Shown in pieces: positions 30,635 through 39,893 of a DNA stretch of 64,000 nucleotides. The position numbers and the translations under genes were made by a program. How positions within the stretch are numbered: the stretch's first letter is position 1; every line of letters starts with the position of its first letter. This stretch comes from Nannocystis pusilla (GTDB lineage: Bacteria > Myxococcota_A > Polyangia > Nannocystales > Nannocystaceae), in the NCBI RefSeq assembly GCF_026626665.1, contig NZ_JAPNKE010000002.1, forward strand, positions 8,452,001 to 8,516,000, in the 5' to 3' direction. Under the pieces are notes generated by a model. The model ran no database searches. It was not told the DNA's origin and worked only from the letters and a program-made list of their open reading frames with translations.

Positions 30635-31163
30635 GCGCTCTCGCGCGCCCGGCTTCTCCGGGCACGGTGCGCGCTCACGGCGCTCGCACGTGGGCCGCTT
30701 CGACGCGGCCCCGATCGCCCACCAACCTGCGCGCAGGCCGCTCGACGCAGTTTCTCGCGCTCCTCCGTCCTTCTAGCCGCGCGTAGGCCGCTGGAGTGCG
30801 GGCCCGCCTCGCTATCGAGGCCTTGTGACCTCTGGGCCGTTCGGCCTCGCGCCCGCAGCGCTCTCCTGTCTTCAGCTTCACGCATCGGCCGCCGGGCGCA
30901 GCTCGGACGGCTCGGTTACCGCGCTTGAGGCGCGAGAGCGCGGCATGGGGCTGCGCCGGGCGCGACGCGAGAACGCGGCATGGGGCTGCGCCGGGCGCGA
31001 CGCGAGAACGCGGCATGGGCTGCGCCGGGCGCGACGGGAGAGCGCGGCTCGTTGGCGGGCGCTCGCCGATCGCGCGCATCGACCCAATGAAAATCGCCGC
31101 GACCTGGGCAGGTTCGCGGCGATTTTCGTGCGAATCGGGGCTCGGTCGGCCCCGAGAGGCAGC
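30635..31163. repeat. Gene-free region with a 35-bp tandem repeat
   Basis: Three consecutive 35-base units begin at about 30940, 30975 and 31010, each starting GCGGCATGGGGCTGCGCCGG. The array spans about 30932-31048; the third copy lacks one G. A perfect hairpin-like pair AAAATCGCCGCGA...TCGCGGCGATTTT at 31087-31127 follows and could terminate transcription from either side. The rest shows no gene. Confidence 0.65.
31087..31129. terminator. Inverted repeat downstream of the H1-like gene
   Basis: AAAATCGCCGCGA and TCGCGGCGATTTT form a 13-bp perfect stem around a short loop. T- and A-runs flank both sides, so it can terminate transcription in either direction. It sits about 35 bases past the minus-strand H1-like stop. 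Confidence 0.7.
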
Positions 31164-31496
31164 TTACGCGGCGGCAGAGCGCTTGCTGGCCTTCTTGCCC
31201 GCCTTCTTCGCGGTCTTCTTCGCACCGGCCTTGGCGGCCTTCTTACCGGCCTTCTTGGCAGCCTTCTTACCGGTCTTCTTGGCGGCCTTCTTCGCCCCGG
31301 TCTTCTTGGCGGCCTTCTTGCCCGCCTTCTTGGCGGCCTTCTTGCCGGTCTTCTTGGCGGCGCCGGCCTTCGCGGCCTTCTTCGCGCCCGCCTTCTTGGC
31401 GGCCTTCTTGCCCGCCTTCTTCTTGGCGGTCTTGCGCTTCGAGGCCTTCTTGCCCTCCTCGGGCGCAGCGTTCGTGTTGGTATCGTCGGTGAGCAT
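31164..31496 (-). CDS. Histone H1-like lysine/alanine-rich DNA-binding protein
   Basis: 110 aa. A short acidic N-terminus (MLTDDTNTNAAPEEGK) is followed by about 85 residues built of KKAAKKAGKK/KKTGAKKAAK units, like the C-terminal tail of eukaryotic histone H1 and bacterial Hc1/AlgP-type proteins. It should bind DNA without sequence preference and compact or organise the nucleoid. A strong Shine-Dalgarno (AAGGAGGG) stands 9 bases before the ATG. An unusually AT-rich upstream region suggests a strong promoter and high expression. Such proteins are common in myxobacteria. Confidence 0.88.
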   Translation of the reverse strand: MLTDDTNTNAAPEEGKKASKRKTAKKKAGKKAAKKAGAKKAAKAGAAKKTGKKAAKKAGKKAAKKTGAKKAAKKTGKKAAKKAGKKAAKAGAKKTAKKAGKKASKRSAAA

Positions 31497-31529
31497 CGTG
31501 TGGTCCCTCCTTCAGGGGCTACGTACTCA

Positions 31530-31565
31530 AAACGCTACATATAAAGAGCATGTAGTGTCAACGCC
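31530..31565 (-). promoter_or_regulatory. Possible promoter of the H1-like gene
   Basis: On the minus strand TTGACA lies at 31561-31556, and AT-rich TATATGTAGCG follows in the right direction; the -10 is not well placed (TATGTA at a 14-base spacer, TGTAGC at 16). The surrounding 120 bases are far richer in A and T than the rest of the window, as is typical for strong promoters in GC-rich genomes. Confidence 0.4.
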
Positions 31566-31767
31566 AATTAACATCTTTTTACTCAATTATAGGAAGGTGA
31601 ACGATCTTGTAACACCTTAGGGGTCCAGGTGTTCGTTTCGCTAGAAATTTTGCGTGCATTCGCGCGACTGGCGTGGTTTTTGCGACTTACTCCGTGAGTC
31701 CCCTCCGTTTCCCGGCCGACCCCCGATCGGCTTGCGGCGGACGCGGCGGTGGGGGACAACAGCCGAC

Positions 31768-33239
<1,472 letters not shown>

Positions 33240-33243
33240 GCTC

Positions 33244-33267
33244 GGCTGTCTCTCGGGACAGCCTTTT
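33244..33267 (+). terminator. Palindrome copy acting as Rho-independent terminator of pepA
   Basis: GGCTGTC (33244-33250) pairs with GACAGCC (33257-33263), loop TCTCGG, followed by TTTT at 33264-33267. It starts 5 bases after the pepA stop codon. Confidence 0.78.
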
Positions 33268-33295
33268 CAATAAAAGAGAGCCCCGGGTTTCGGCG

Positions 33296-33719
33296 CGCGA
33301 ACTGTCCCTGCGGGCAGTTCGTGCGCCGGCGCCTTCCCCGACGAACGCGGAGCGACCTGCGCTTTCGGACAGGCGGCCCATCGCCTCGTCCGGGCCGAGT
33401 CGAGCACGCGCCTCTGCGCTGTCTCCGTTGGAGCGCTTGACGGTCCGCTCGCTGCCGTGCGAACGGCGAGGAATTTGCCGAAGGGTTCACTCCTGGCCGT
33501 GCTGCCGGACGGCCCGCTGCTTCGGTCGTGGACCTGTCTCGGGCGACCTGCTCCTTGAGCAGGCTCTCGCTCGTGGCGGCGGTGTGCCCGCGCCGGCGCA
33601 CTCTGTCTCGGGCGACATGCTCCTTCGAGCAGGCTGAGGCCTCGCCCGTGGTCGGCGGTGCGCCCGCGCCAGCGCACCGCCTGTCTCGGGCGACAGGTTC
33701 CTTCGGACAGCCTCGTCCG
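33296..33719. repeat. Dense palindrome-family region without a gene
   Basis: Five or more copies occur, for example CTGTCCCTGCGGGCAG (33302-33317), CTGCGCTTTCGGACAG, then three tandem units near 33535, 33602 and 33690 that share CTGTCTCGGGCGAC-TGCTCCTT. The three are separated by about 68 and 83 bases with related flanks. No convincing gene is seen in the 480 bases between pepA and the lipoprotein gene. Confidence 0.65.
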
Positions 33720-34244
33720 CTAGTTGAGGTACTTGACCTCGGTGATGAGGCCGTTCTCGACCGCGATCTCGACCTCGCTGGAGGTGCCGTCGCAGGCGAG
33801 GTTGCTGGCGACCCAGCGACCGACGCGCGGCCCGCTGGTGCAGCGGATGAAGGTGTGGAAGCGGACGTTGCGCTCGGGCGTCTTGCTCTCCTGCGTGTCG
33901 GCCGGGGCGCCCCAGGCCATCAGCGCGGTGAACTCCTTGTAGCCCGCCTTGACCTCGCCGCGCTGGGCCGCCTCGCGCTCCTCGGGCGACAGCTCCATCC
34001 ACTTCGTCCACAGGCCCTTCTGCTCGAGGAACGGCTTGCGCTCGGTCTCCTTGAGCTTGAGGAACTTGGCTTTGTCCTCGGCGGAAGGCAGCGTGTAATA
34101 CAATTGGCGGTCGGGCGGGGGCAATCGATCCGGGGTCATCGCGCACGCCAGCGGGCCGAGGAACGCGAGGCCGAGGAGGAGCCGGGCCGCGGCCCGCTGA
34201 AAACGCGGGCGCAGAGAGCGGCGCGAGGAGGTGCGCGGTGACAT
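33720..34244 (-). CDS. Putative lipoprotein, 174 aa
   Basis: A basic N-terminus and hydrophobic stretch end in a lipobox (LLLGLAFLGPLACAM). The mature part includes LYYTLPSAEDKAKFLKLKETERKPFLEQKGLWTKWMELSPEEREAA, helical and charged, and a C-terminal piece (FIRCTSGPRVGRWVASNLACDGTSSEVEIAVENGLITEVKYLN) with two cysteines. It resembles the GWxTD-type lipoproteins of myxobacteria only loosely. Likely outer-membrane anchored. The start at 34244 (MSPRTSSRR) is preferred; two upstream ATGs are possible. Function unknown. Confidence 0.75.
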   Translation of the reverse strand: MSPRTSSRRSLRPRFQRAAARLLLGLAFLGPLACAMTPDRLPPPDRQLYYTLPSAEDKAKFLKLKETERKPFLEQKGLWTKWMELSPEEREAAQRGEVKAGYKEFTALMAWGAPADTQESKTPERNVRFHTFIRCTSGPRVGRWVASNLACDGTSSEVEIAVENGLITEVKYLN

Positions 34245-34400
34245 GGGGCGCATCATAGGAGAGCGGCGTTCGGGTTCAAGAATGCAGCGATCGATGGGAC
34301 GGAGGCCGGCACACTCCGTGGATTTACTCACGCGTCCAGCGAGGTCAGCCTGGCCAAATGGCCAGGACACCCGTTTTTGGCTTCGTGCTCCAGTCCAAGG

Positions 34401-34429
34401 TTGACAAAACTGCGCTTTTTTGCCATCGT
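34401..34429 (+). promoter_or_regulatory. Candidate promoter of carD
   Basis: TTGACA at 34401-34406, a 17-base spacer, and CATCGT at 34424-34429, 45 bases before the carD ATG. The -35 is perfect and the -10 weak, a combination that CarD/CdnL-type regulators are known to stabilise. Confidence 0.5.
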
Positions 34430-34473
34430 TTCGCGGCTTTTGGGCTGGGAAGGGCCGTCTTTGAAGGCGCTCC

Positions 34474-34968
34474 ATGAGCGAGTTCAACATCGGTGACAAG
34501 GTCGTCTACCCCGCCCACGGAGTCGCGGAGGTCACTGGCGTCGATCGGCGAGAAATCGCCGGCTCCGTCATGGAATTCTACGTCCTCCGCGTGCTCGAGA
34601 ACGACATGAAGGTCATGGTCCCGAAGAAGAACGCAGGCTCGGTAGGCCTGCGTCCGATCGTGGACGACGTGCAGGTCCAGGAGGTCTACGAGGTCCTCTC
34701 CCGCCGCGGCGAGAAGATCTCGACGGCCACCTGGAACCGGCGCTACCGCGAGTACATGGAGAAGATCAAGACCGGGTCGCTCCTCGAGATCGCCAGCGTC
34801 CTGCGCGACCTCTGCATCCTCCGCGCCGACAAGGACCTGTCCTTCGGCGAGAAGAAGATGCTCGACACGGCCAGGACGTTGCTCGTGCAAGAGCTCGCCC
34901 TCGCCAAGGGCGTCCAGGGCGCCGACGTCGTGCGCGAGCTCGACGAGATGTTCCCCGCCCACGCCTGA
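34474..34968 (+). CDS. CarD/CdnL family RNA polymerase-binding regulator
   Basis: 164 aa, typical for CdnL. The N-terminal RNA-polymerase-interacting Tudor-like domain reads FNIGDKVVYPAHGVAEVTGVDRREIAG... FYVLRVLENDMKVMVPKKNAGSVGLRPI. The helical C-terminal DNA-binding domain follows (WNRRYREYMEKIKTGSLLEIASVLRDLCILRADKDLSFGEKKMLDTARTLLVQELALA). CdnL binds the beta subunit and stabilises open complexes, especially at rRNA and other growth-related promoters, and is essential in Myxococcus xanthus. Monocistronic; followed by the repeat array. Confidence 0.95.
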   Translation: MSEFNIGDKVVYPAHGVAEVTGVDRREIAGSVMEFYVLRVLENDMKVMVPKKNAGSVGLRPIVDDVQVQEVYEVLSRRGEKISTATWNRRYREYMEKIKTGSLLEIASVLRDLCILRADKDLSFGEKKMLDTARTLLVQELALAKGVQGADVVRELDEMFPAHA

Positions 34969-35049
34969 GCACCGCCCTGATCGAGGCACGCGGGGGCGCA
35001 TGTCCGTCGAGCGCGGCTCGTGAGACGCGCGCGGCGTCCTCGGCGGGGG

Positions 35050-35420
35050 ACGAGTCCCCGCCTCGCTTCGACATGTCCCGCGGGGCATGTCTCCGGCGAG
35101 CGCACGTTCGGCGGCCCCGACGGGGGGCGGGCCCGTCTCGCTTCACCATGTCCCGCAGGACGTGTCTCTGACGAGCGCACGTCCCGCGGACCCGCGCGTG
35201 GCTCGAAGGGAACGGTCTTCACCGACATGTCCCGCAGGACATGTATCTGGCGAGCGCACGACCGGCGGGCTCGAGCGCGGCTCGAAGGGAAGGTCTTCGC
35301 ACCGACTTGTCCCGCAGGACGTGTCTCTGGCGAGCGCACGTCCGGCGGACTCGAGCGCGCCCCGGCGGGGGAGCGGACCCCGTCCCGCTTCGAGATGTCC
35401 CGCAGGACATGTCGAGCACT
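35050..35420. repeat. Tandem array of five ~75-90-bp units each centred on the palindrome
   Basis: Near-identical cores ACATGTCCCGCAGGACATGT or close variants start at about 35071, 35147, 35225, 35303 and 35393. Each is followed by TCTCTGGCGAGCGCACGTCCGG-like sequence and a variable GC-rich spacer with CTCGAAGGGA. Unit spacing is about 76, 78, 78 and 90 bases. No reading frame is conserved across units and no gene adjoins that would explain it. The array fills the whole space between carD and the polyferredoxin gene. Confidence 0.8.
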
Positions 35421-35438
35421 AGCGGGTCGCGACCAGCC

Positions 35439-37646
35439 TCACAGGTCGGCGGTGCGCATGAACATCGGCTGGGCCAGCAGCCACAGGCTGAGCAGGCTCA
35501 TGAGGATCATGCCGACCATCATCACCAGGTGGACGCGCAGCGCGGCCCGGCGGTCATCGGCGTAGAGGCGGTTCGACTCGCGCTGCGCGACGTAGATGCC
35601 GTAGATGTGGCCGATGACGATGAGCGCGACCTGGACGTACCAGATCGTCTCCGGCGACCACAACGCGGTCAGCGGCGCGCGGGCGGTGCCGAAGAAGTCG
35701 TGACCCCAGCCGAGCGGGTCGCTGACCAGGCGCCGCAGCTTCGACCACTCCCAGAACACGTGCACGGCGTTGTGGGCCAGGTGATAGAAGAGCGCGATCG
35801 GCAGCAGCGTGTAGCTGAACTTGACGAACAGCTTGCGCGTGGTGATGTCGCGGCGGCCGCTGGCCAGGCGCATCAGCCAGCACAGCGCGGCGTAGATGGC
35901 CGCGGGGCCGAGGATGCAGGCCAGCATCATCACCGTGAAGGTCATCGTGCCGCCGTGGCTGCCGCCGAAGCCGAGCACGTCGGCGCCGAGCAGCGCGGTC
36001 TGGCCCTCGATGATCGCGGTCCGCAGCGCGTTCTCCCACTCCATCCACAGCGGGATCATGGCCGCGCCGTGGAAGGCGCTGACGATGAAGATCAGCAGCG
36101 CCATGTAGGCCTCGTCCGAGCGCGAGCGATGGGCGTGCAGCACGTCCTCGCCGCTCGGCCGCAGGTTCAAGGCGATGTTGTCGTGCGGGCAGCTCTTCAC
36201 GCACTCGGTGCAGAGCGTGCAGTACTGGTTCTCGTTCATCGCCCCCATGAACTCGTGCGTGGGGCAGGGATAGCCGCGCGGGCTGCCGCGGTAGCAGTCC
36301 TTGGTGCGGCAGTGGCGGCAGACGTCGTTGTCGCGGCGGCGCAGCTCGATCATCCCCATCATCGCGTACTGACCCGAGACGCGGCCGACGTAGCAGACGT
36401 AGCGGCACATCGCCTTGCGCTCGTACACGACCAGGAGCACCCAGCTCAGCAGGATCATGAAGATGCCGAGCACCGACGTCAGCCACGGGCGGTTGGCCGC
36501 GTCGAACACGATCTCGAGCCAGGTGATGAAGGCGAACAGCACGATCGCCGGCCACATCCACAGTTTGAAGCGCGGGTACTTCTTCGCCAGCGAGGCGACC
36601 GGGCGCACCTTGGTGAAGCTGCGGCGCATGATCCAGTCGGGGATCGCGGTCCACGGGCACATGAAGCACCACAGGTTGCCGAACAGCAGCACCATGAAGA
36701 TGAGGCCGATCCACCAGATGTTCCAGGTGAGCACCGGCGCGAGGTTGCGGCCCGGCTCCTGCGAGCCGATGAGGCCGATGACGATCACGCCGAGGAACGC
36801 GAGCACCACCGGGAGCTGCACGGCCGGCTGGAACCACCGGCTCTTGATCGCCCGCTTCAGCCAGGCGAACTTGGTGAGCTCGAGGTGCCAGTAGTTGCGC
36901 GCCCGCTTGTCGCGGCTGCCGTGGCGCTCGAACAGGCTGAACGACAGCAGCAGAATGAGCACGACGCCGGCGAAGAAGGCCTCGTTCGGGATGCCGGGCA
37001 TCAGGTGGACGTAGGCCTTCTTCTTGACCGTCTTGACGTCGTCGAAGGCCGTGGGGTCGAAGAAGCCGCCGCCGGCGATCTCCTTGCGCTGCTGCGCGGG
37101 CAAGCCGACCGACTCGTCCGGCTCGCCCTCCTCGAGCACGAGCGCGCCGGTGCCGGTGCGCTTGCGCCCGAAGGCGTCGGTGGACTCGCCGGGCTTGCGC
37201 GGCGGGGTGATGTCTTCGACCGGCGGAGGCGGCGGCGCGCGTGAAGGCGTGATGTCTTCGACCGGCGGCTTCGGCGGCGTGATGTCCTCTACCGGCGGCT
37301 TCGGCGGCGCGCGTGAAGGCGTGATGTCTTCGACCGGCGGCTTCGGCGGCGTGATGTCCTCCACTGGCGGCTTCGGCGGTGTCGGGGCGTCGGCCTCAAG
37401 AGGCCGCGGCGGCGTGATGTCTTCGATCGGCGGCTGCGGCGGGGCCTGCAAAGCGGTGTGGACGAGGACGACGGCGTGGGCGGTGTCGCGGGCCTCGACG
37501 CGGTCGCTGACGATCCAGAACAGGCCGACCACCGCGAGCGACGACGCGAACCAGCGGGCGAAGCGACCGCCCCGGAGCAGCGCCAGCGGATCTTCGTCGC
37601 CGCCCTCGAGGCGCGGTTGCAAGATCGGGAGACGCCGCCGCTGCAT
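35439..37646 (-). CDS. NosR/FixG-type membrane polyferredoxin with Pro-rich repeat region
   Basis: 735 aa. An N-terminal helix (FARWFASSLAVVGLFWIVSD) is followed by about seven PP(K/R)PPVEDITP repeats (residues about 65-150). A segment GGGFFDPTAFDD then leads into a multi-helix membrane part. It carries the CMCP motif (WCFMCPWTAIPDW) and two [4Fe-4S] cysteine clusters: CRHCRTKDCYRGSPRGYPCP and CTLCTECVKSCP. Further helices with several histidines could bind haem or quinone. Family members pass electrons through the inner membrane to periplasmic or cytoplasmic partners. The ATG overlaps the upstream stop as TGATG, so the two genes are translationally coupled. Confidence 0.87.
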   Translation of the reverse strand: MQRRRLPILQPRLEGGDEDPLALLRGGRFARWFASSLAVVGLFWIVSDRVEARDTAHAVVLVHTALQAPPQPPIEDITPPRPLEADAPTPPKPPVEDITPPKPPVEDITPSRAPPKPPVEDITPPKPPVEDITPSRAPPPPPVEDITPPRKPGESTDAFGRKRTGTGALVLEEGEPDESVGLPAQQRKEIAGGGFFDPTAFDDVKTVKKKAYVHLMPGIPNEAFFAGVVLILLLSFSLFERHGSRDKRARNYWHLELTKFAWLKRAIKSRWFQPAVQLPVVLAFLGVIVIGLIGSQEPGRNLAPVLTWNIWWIGLIFMVLLFGNLWCFMCPWTAIPDWIMRRSFTKVRPVASLAKKYPRFKLWMWPAIVLFAFITWLEIVFDAANRPWLTSVLGIFMILLSWVLLVVYERKAMCRYVCYVGRVSGQYAMMGMIELRRRDNDVCRHCRTKDCYRGSPRGYPCPTHEFMGAMNENQYCTLCTECVKSCPHDNIALNLRPSGEDVLHAHRSRSDEAYMALLIFIVSAFHGAAMIPLWMEWENALRTAIIEGQTALLGADVLGFGGSHGGTMTFTVMMLACILGPAAIYAALCWLMRLASGRRDITTRKLFVKFSYTLLPIALFYHLAHNAVHVFWEWSKLRRLVSDPLGWGHDFFGTARAPLTALWSPETIWYVQVALIVIGHIYGIYVAQRESNRLYADDRRAALRVHLVMMVGMILMSLLSLWLLAQPMFMRTADL

Positions 37647-39115
37647 CACGAGCCTCCGAGCTCGGCGATGAGCAACATGTTGGGCGCACGCACCCACGTG
37701 CGTGGGTCGGTCGCCACGAATGTCCCTTCGGTCAGGTCGACCACCTCCGTGGCCGTGACTGCGCAGCTGTCGAGCTCCGCGACGTCGAGCGTGGCCCACA
37801 GGACCTGCCCGCGGCCCTCGGCGAACGGCGGGTTGCTGACGGGGCCGGCGCCGATCGCCAGGTGCGTGCGCGTGCTGTCGAGCGTGAGCGCGAACGGGGC
37901 GTTCTCGGCGCCCTCGATCGCGTCGATGCCGCTGACCTGGCCGCACACCGTCGGCGACGCGCCGCCGCGGACGATCAACACCCCCGGCGCGGGCGTCTCG
38001 CTGGCGAGCAGCCACATCGCCGGCTGACCGCCGCCCGCCGGGCGCAACAGCACCGGCTCGCGCACGACGCGGACGGTGTCGAGCTCGGGCGGGAGCTCGT
38101 CGCCGGGAGCACCGGCGATGCCGCAGTTGCCGTTGATGCTCCACAGCTTGGGAGGCTCGAGGATCTGCGACTGCACGGCGAGCAGACCGCCGGCGCCGTC
38201 GGGCGCGACGAACTGCGTGGTGACGGTGCCGCTCGCCAGCGGGGTGCTGCAGGCGCTCATGCCGGCGGCGGCGTCGGCCGGGGCGAGGCCGGCGAAGTCG
38301 CCCGGCAAGCTGACGACGGCGACCGCGTCGTTGCCGTCGCACGCGACCGCGACGCGCGAGACTGCGTCGTCGAGGGCGGCGATCTTCCACCCGCCGTTGC
38401 AAGGGGTGGTGTCGAGGTCGAGGCTGAACGCGCCGATCGCCTCGGGCCGCAGGTCGGTCGGACCGACGACGAGGAGCTCGCTGGGTTCGGGCCAGCTGGC
38501 GGCGCGGAGGTCGTTGGCGAACACGCCGACGAGGATCTTTCCGCTCGGATGACGCAGCAGGAAGATGGCCTCCTGGCGGCCGAACGGCAGGTCGAGCACG
38601 CCGGCCGAGAACTTACCTGCCCCGAAGTACTTGTCCTCGGCGAACACCTCGCCCTGCGCGACGTCGGCGAAGGCGGCGTGCGGGAAGGCGAGGAGCGAGC
38701 CGCGGTTGGTGTCGGGGTAGTGACCGATCGCCGCCCAGAGGTGGTCGCCGTCGAGCAAGAGGCCGTAGGGCTCGTCGAGCAAGTTGCCCATGACCTGCTC
38801 GCCGGAGGCGTCGAACTTGAGGTCGGTGCCGATCCGTCCGCGCAGGAACGGGGTCGCGGTCACGTCGTAGACGTCGATGCGGTCGTCGAGGGTCTGGCTG
38901 ACGACCAGCACGGTGCAGGGCGGGCTCGCGCACGCGAGGAGTCCGTCCTCGGCGCCCGCGGTCGTCTCGCCGGTGCCGGCGGTCGGATCTTCGGTGCTCG
39001 CCGTGTCGGTCGGCTCGATGGGGTTGTCCTCGAGGCAGCCGGGCGACAGCACGAGGCTCGTCGAACAGAGCACGAGGCCGAAGCTGCGGACACGGAGCGC
39101 GCGGGACGATGCCAT
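37646..39115 (-). CDS. Propeller-like lipoprotein, 489 aa
   Basis: The N-terminus ends in a lipobox (LVLCSTSLVLSPGCLED) followed by a Thr/Glu/Asp/Gly linker typical of Nannocystineae lipoproteins. The mature domain has repeated strand-rich segments (TVLVVSQTLDDRIDVYDV, PYGLLLDGDHLWAAIGHYPD, SRVAVACDGNDAVAVVSLPG, PFALTLDSTRTHLAIGAGP), which suggest a beta-propeller binding protein. It is coupled to the polyferredoxin gene downstream (TGATG overlap) and 34 bases behind the FMN_bind-like gene. A palindrome copy at about 37718-37737 encodes VDLTEGTF in frame. No catalytic motif is seen. Confidence 0.82.
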   Translation of the reverse strand: MASSRALRVRSFGLVLCSTSLVLSPGCLEDNPIEPTDTASTEDPTAGTGETTAGAEDGLLACASPPCTVLVVSQTLDDRIDVYDVTATPFLRGRIGTDLKFDASGEQVMGNLLDEPYGLLLDGDHLWAAIGHYPDTNRGSLLAFPHAAFADVAQGEVFAEDKYFGAGKFSAGVLDLPFGRQEAIFLLRHPSGKILVGVFANDLRAASWPEPSELLVVGPTDLRPEAIGAFSLDLDTTPCNGGWKIAALDDAVSRVAVACDGNDAVAVVSLPGDFAGLAPADAAAGMSACSTPLASGTVTTQFVAPDGAGGLLAVQSQILEPPKLWSINGNCGIAGAPGDELPPELDTVRVVREPVLLRPAGGGQPAMWLLASETPAPGVLIVRGGASPTVCGQVSGIDAIEGAENAPFALTLDSTRTHLAIGAGPVSNPPFAEGRGQVLWATLDVAELDSCAVTATEVVDLTEGTFVATDPRTWVRAPNMLLIAELGGS

Positions 39116-39149
39116 CGCCCGTGACGCTAGCACAGACGAGCGCGGCGGT

Positions 39150-39764
39150 TCAGCCGTCGCGGCGCCCCAGCGCGACCTTCATGAGCAGCAGCGCCTCGCG
39201 GGCGGCGTTGCCGACGAGCTGGCTCTCTTCCGGCTCGCCGCCGACGGCGACGAGGCCGCCGGTGCCCATCTTGAAGTTGGAGTCGAGCTCGCGGCCGCGG
39301 AGCTGGTTGAGGAACGCGTCCTGAGCGAGAGCGACGTTGCCGCGGTAGTCGTAGACCTTGATGCGGTTGATCTTGCCCTCGGCGTTGACACCGATCCCGA
39401 CTTCGAGAGTCAAAATGCCGCCGTCGAGGATCTTCGGCTTCGTCCGCGGATCGATGAAGATGGCGACACCGAGGAAGTTGCCCTGCGCGTCCGAGGCGAT
39501 GAAGAACTCGGGCAGCTTGTCCTCGGGATAGAGCTCGAACCCGAGCTCGGCCTCGAGCAGCTTCACTTCGCTGTCCGAGTACTGGTAACGCTTGATCCGC
39601 CAGCCGTTGGGGTCCGCTTCCGGAAACAACTTCATCAAGTTCCGGTGGGTAATCTCCCAGCTCCCCCACTTCGCCAGGTGCGCCTCGGACTGCTGAGGCG
39701 CGAGCGCGAGACAAAAGAGCAGTCCGGTACAAACCTTGGCGACGAAGCGGGTCAGGCGGGTCAT
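39150..39764 (-). CDS. Exported FMN_bind-like protein lacking the flavin-attachment motif
   Basis: 204 aa. A signal peptide (MTRLTRFVAKVCTGLLFCLALAPQQSEAH) precedes a domain whose second half (FFIASDAQGNFLGVAIFIDPRTKPKILDGGILTLEVGIGVNAEGKINRIKVYDYRGN... FLNQLRGREL) resembles FMN_bind domains of RnfG and NosR. The S/T-G-A-T sequence for covalent FMN is absent; the corresponding position reads GGEPEESQLVGNAAREALL. Next to a NosR-like polyferredoxin this would be its periplasmic partner, a split NosR arrangement (inference). The start at 39764 follows the signal-peptide pattern better than upstream ATGs. Confidence 0.68.
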   Translation of the reverse strand: MTRLTRFVAKVCTGLLFCLALAPQQSEAHLAKWGSWEITHRNLMKLFPEADPNGWRIKRYQYSDSEVKLLEAELGFELYPEDKLPEFFIASDAQGNFLGVAIFIDPRTKPKILDGGILTLEVGIGVNAEGKINRIKVYDYRGNVALAQDAFLNQLRGRELDSNFKMGTGGLVAVGGEPEESQLVGNAAREALLLMKVALGRRDG

Positions 39765-39893
39765 GAACGTCCTGCGGGCCTTTGGGAAAGCATCCCCGCG
39801 TGATGGCCGGGACGTCAAGGCACCCAGAAAGCTTCAGCGAGCCGAACCGCCGCGCCAGCACCCCTGTGCGCGCTCGCACGGGCGCGCGTGGCG

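Noticed and set aside
35050..35420. CRISPR-like array of regularly spaced palindromic repeats
   Set aside because: The spacers between cores are themselves partly conserved, unit length varies (76-90), there are only five units, and no cas gene is in the window.
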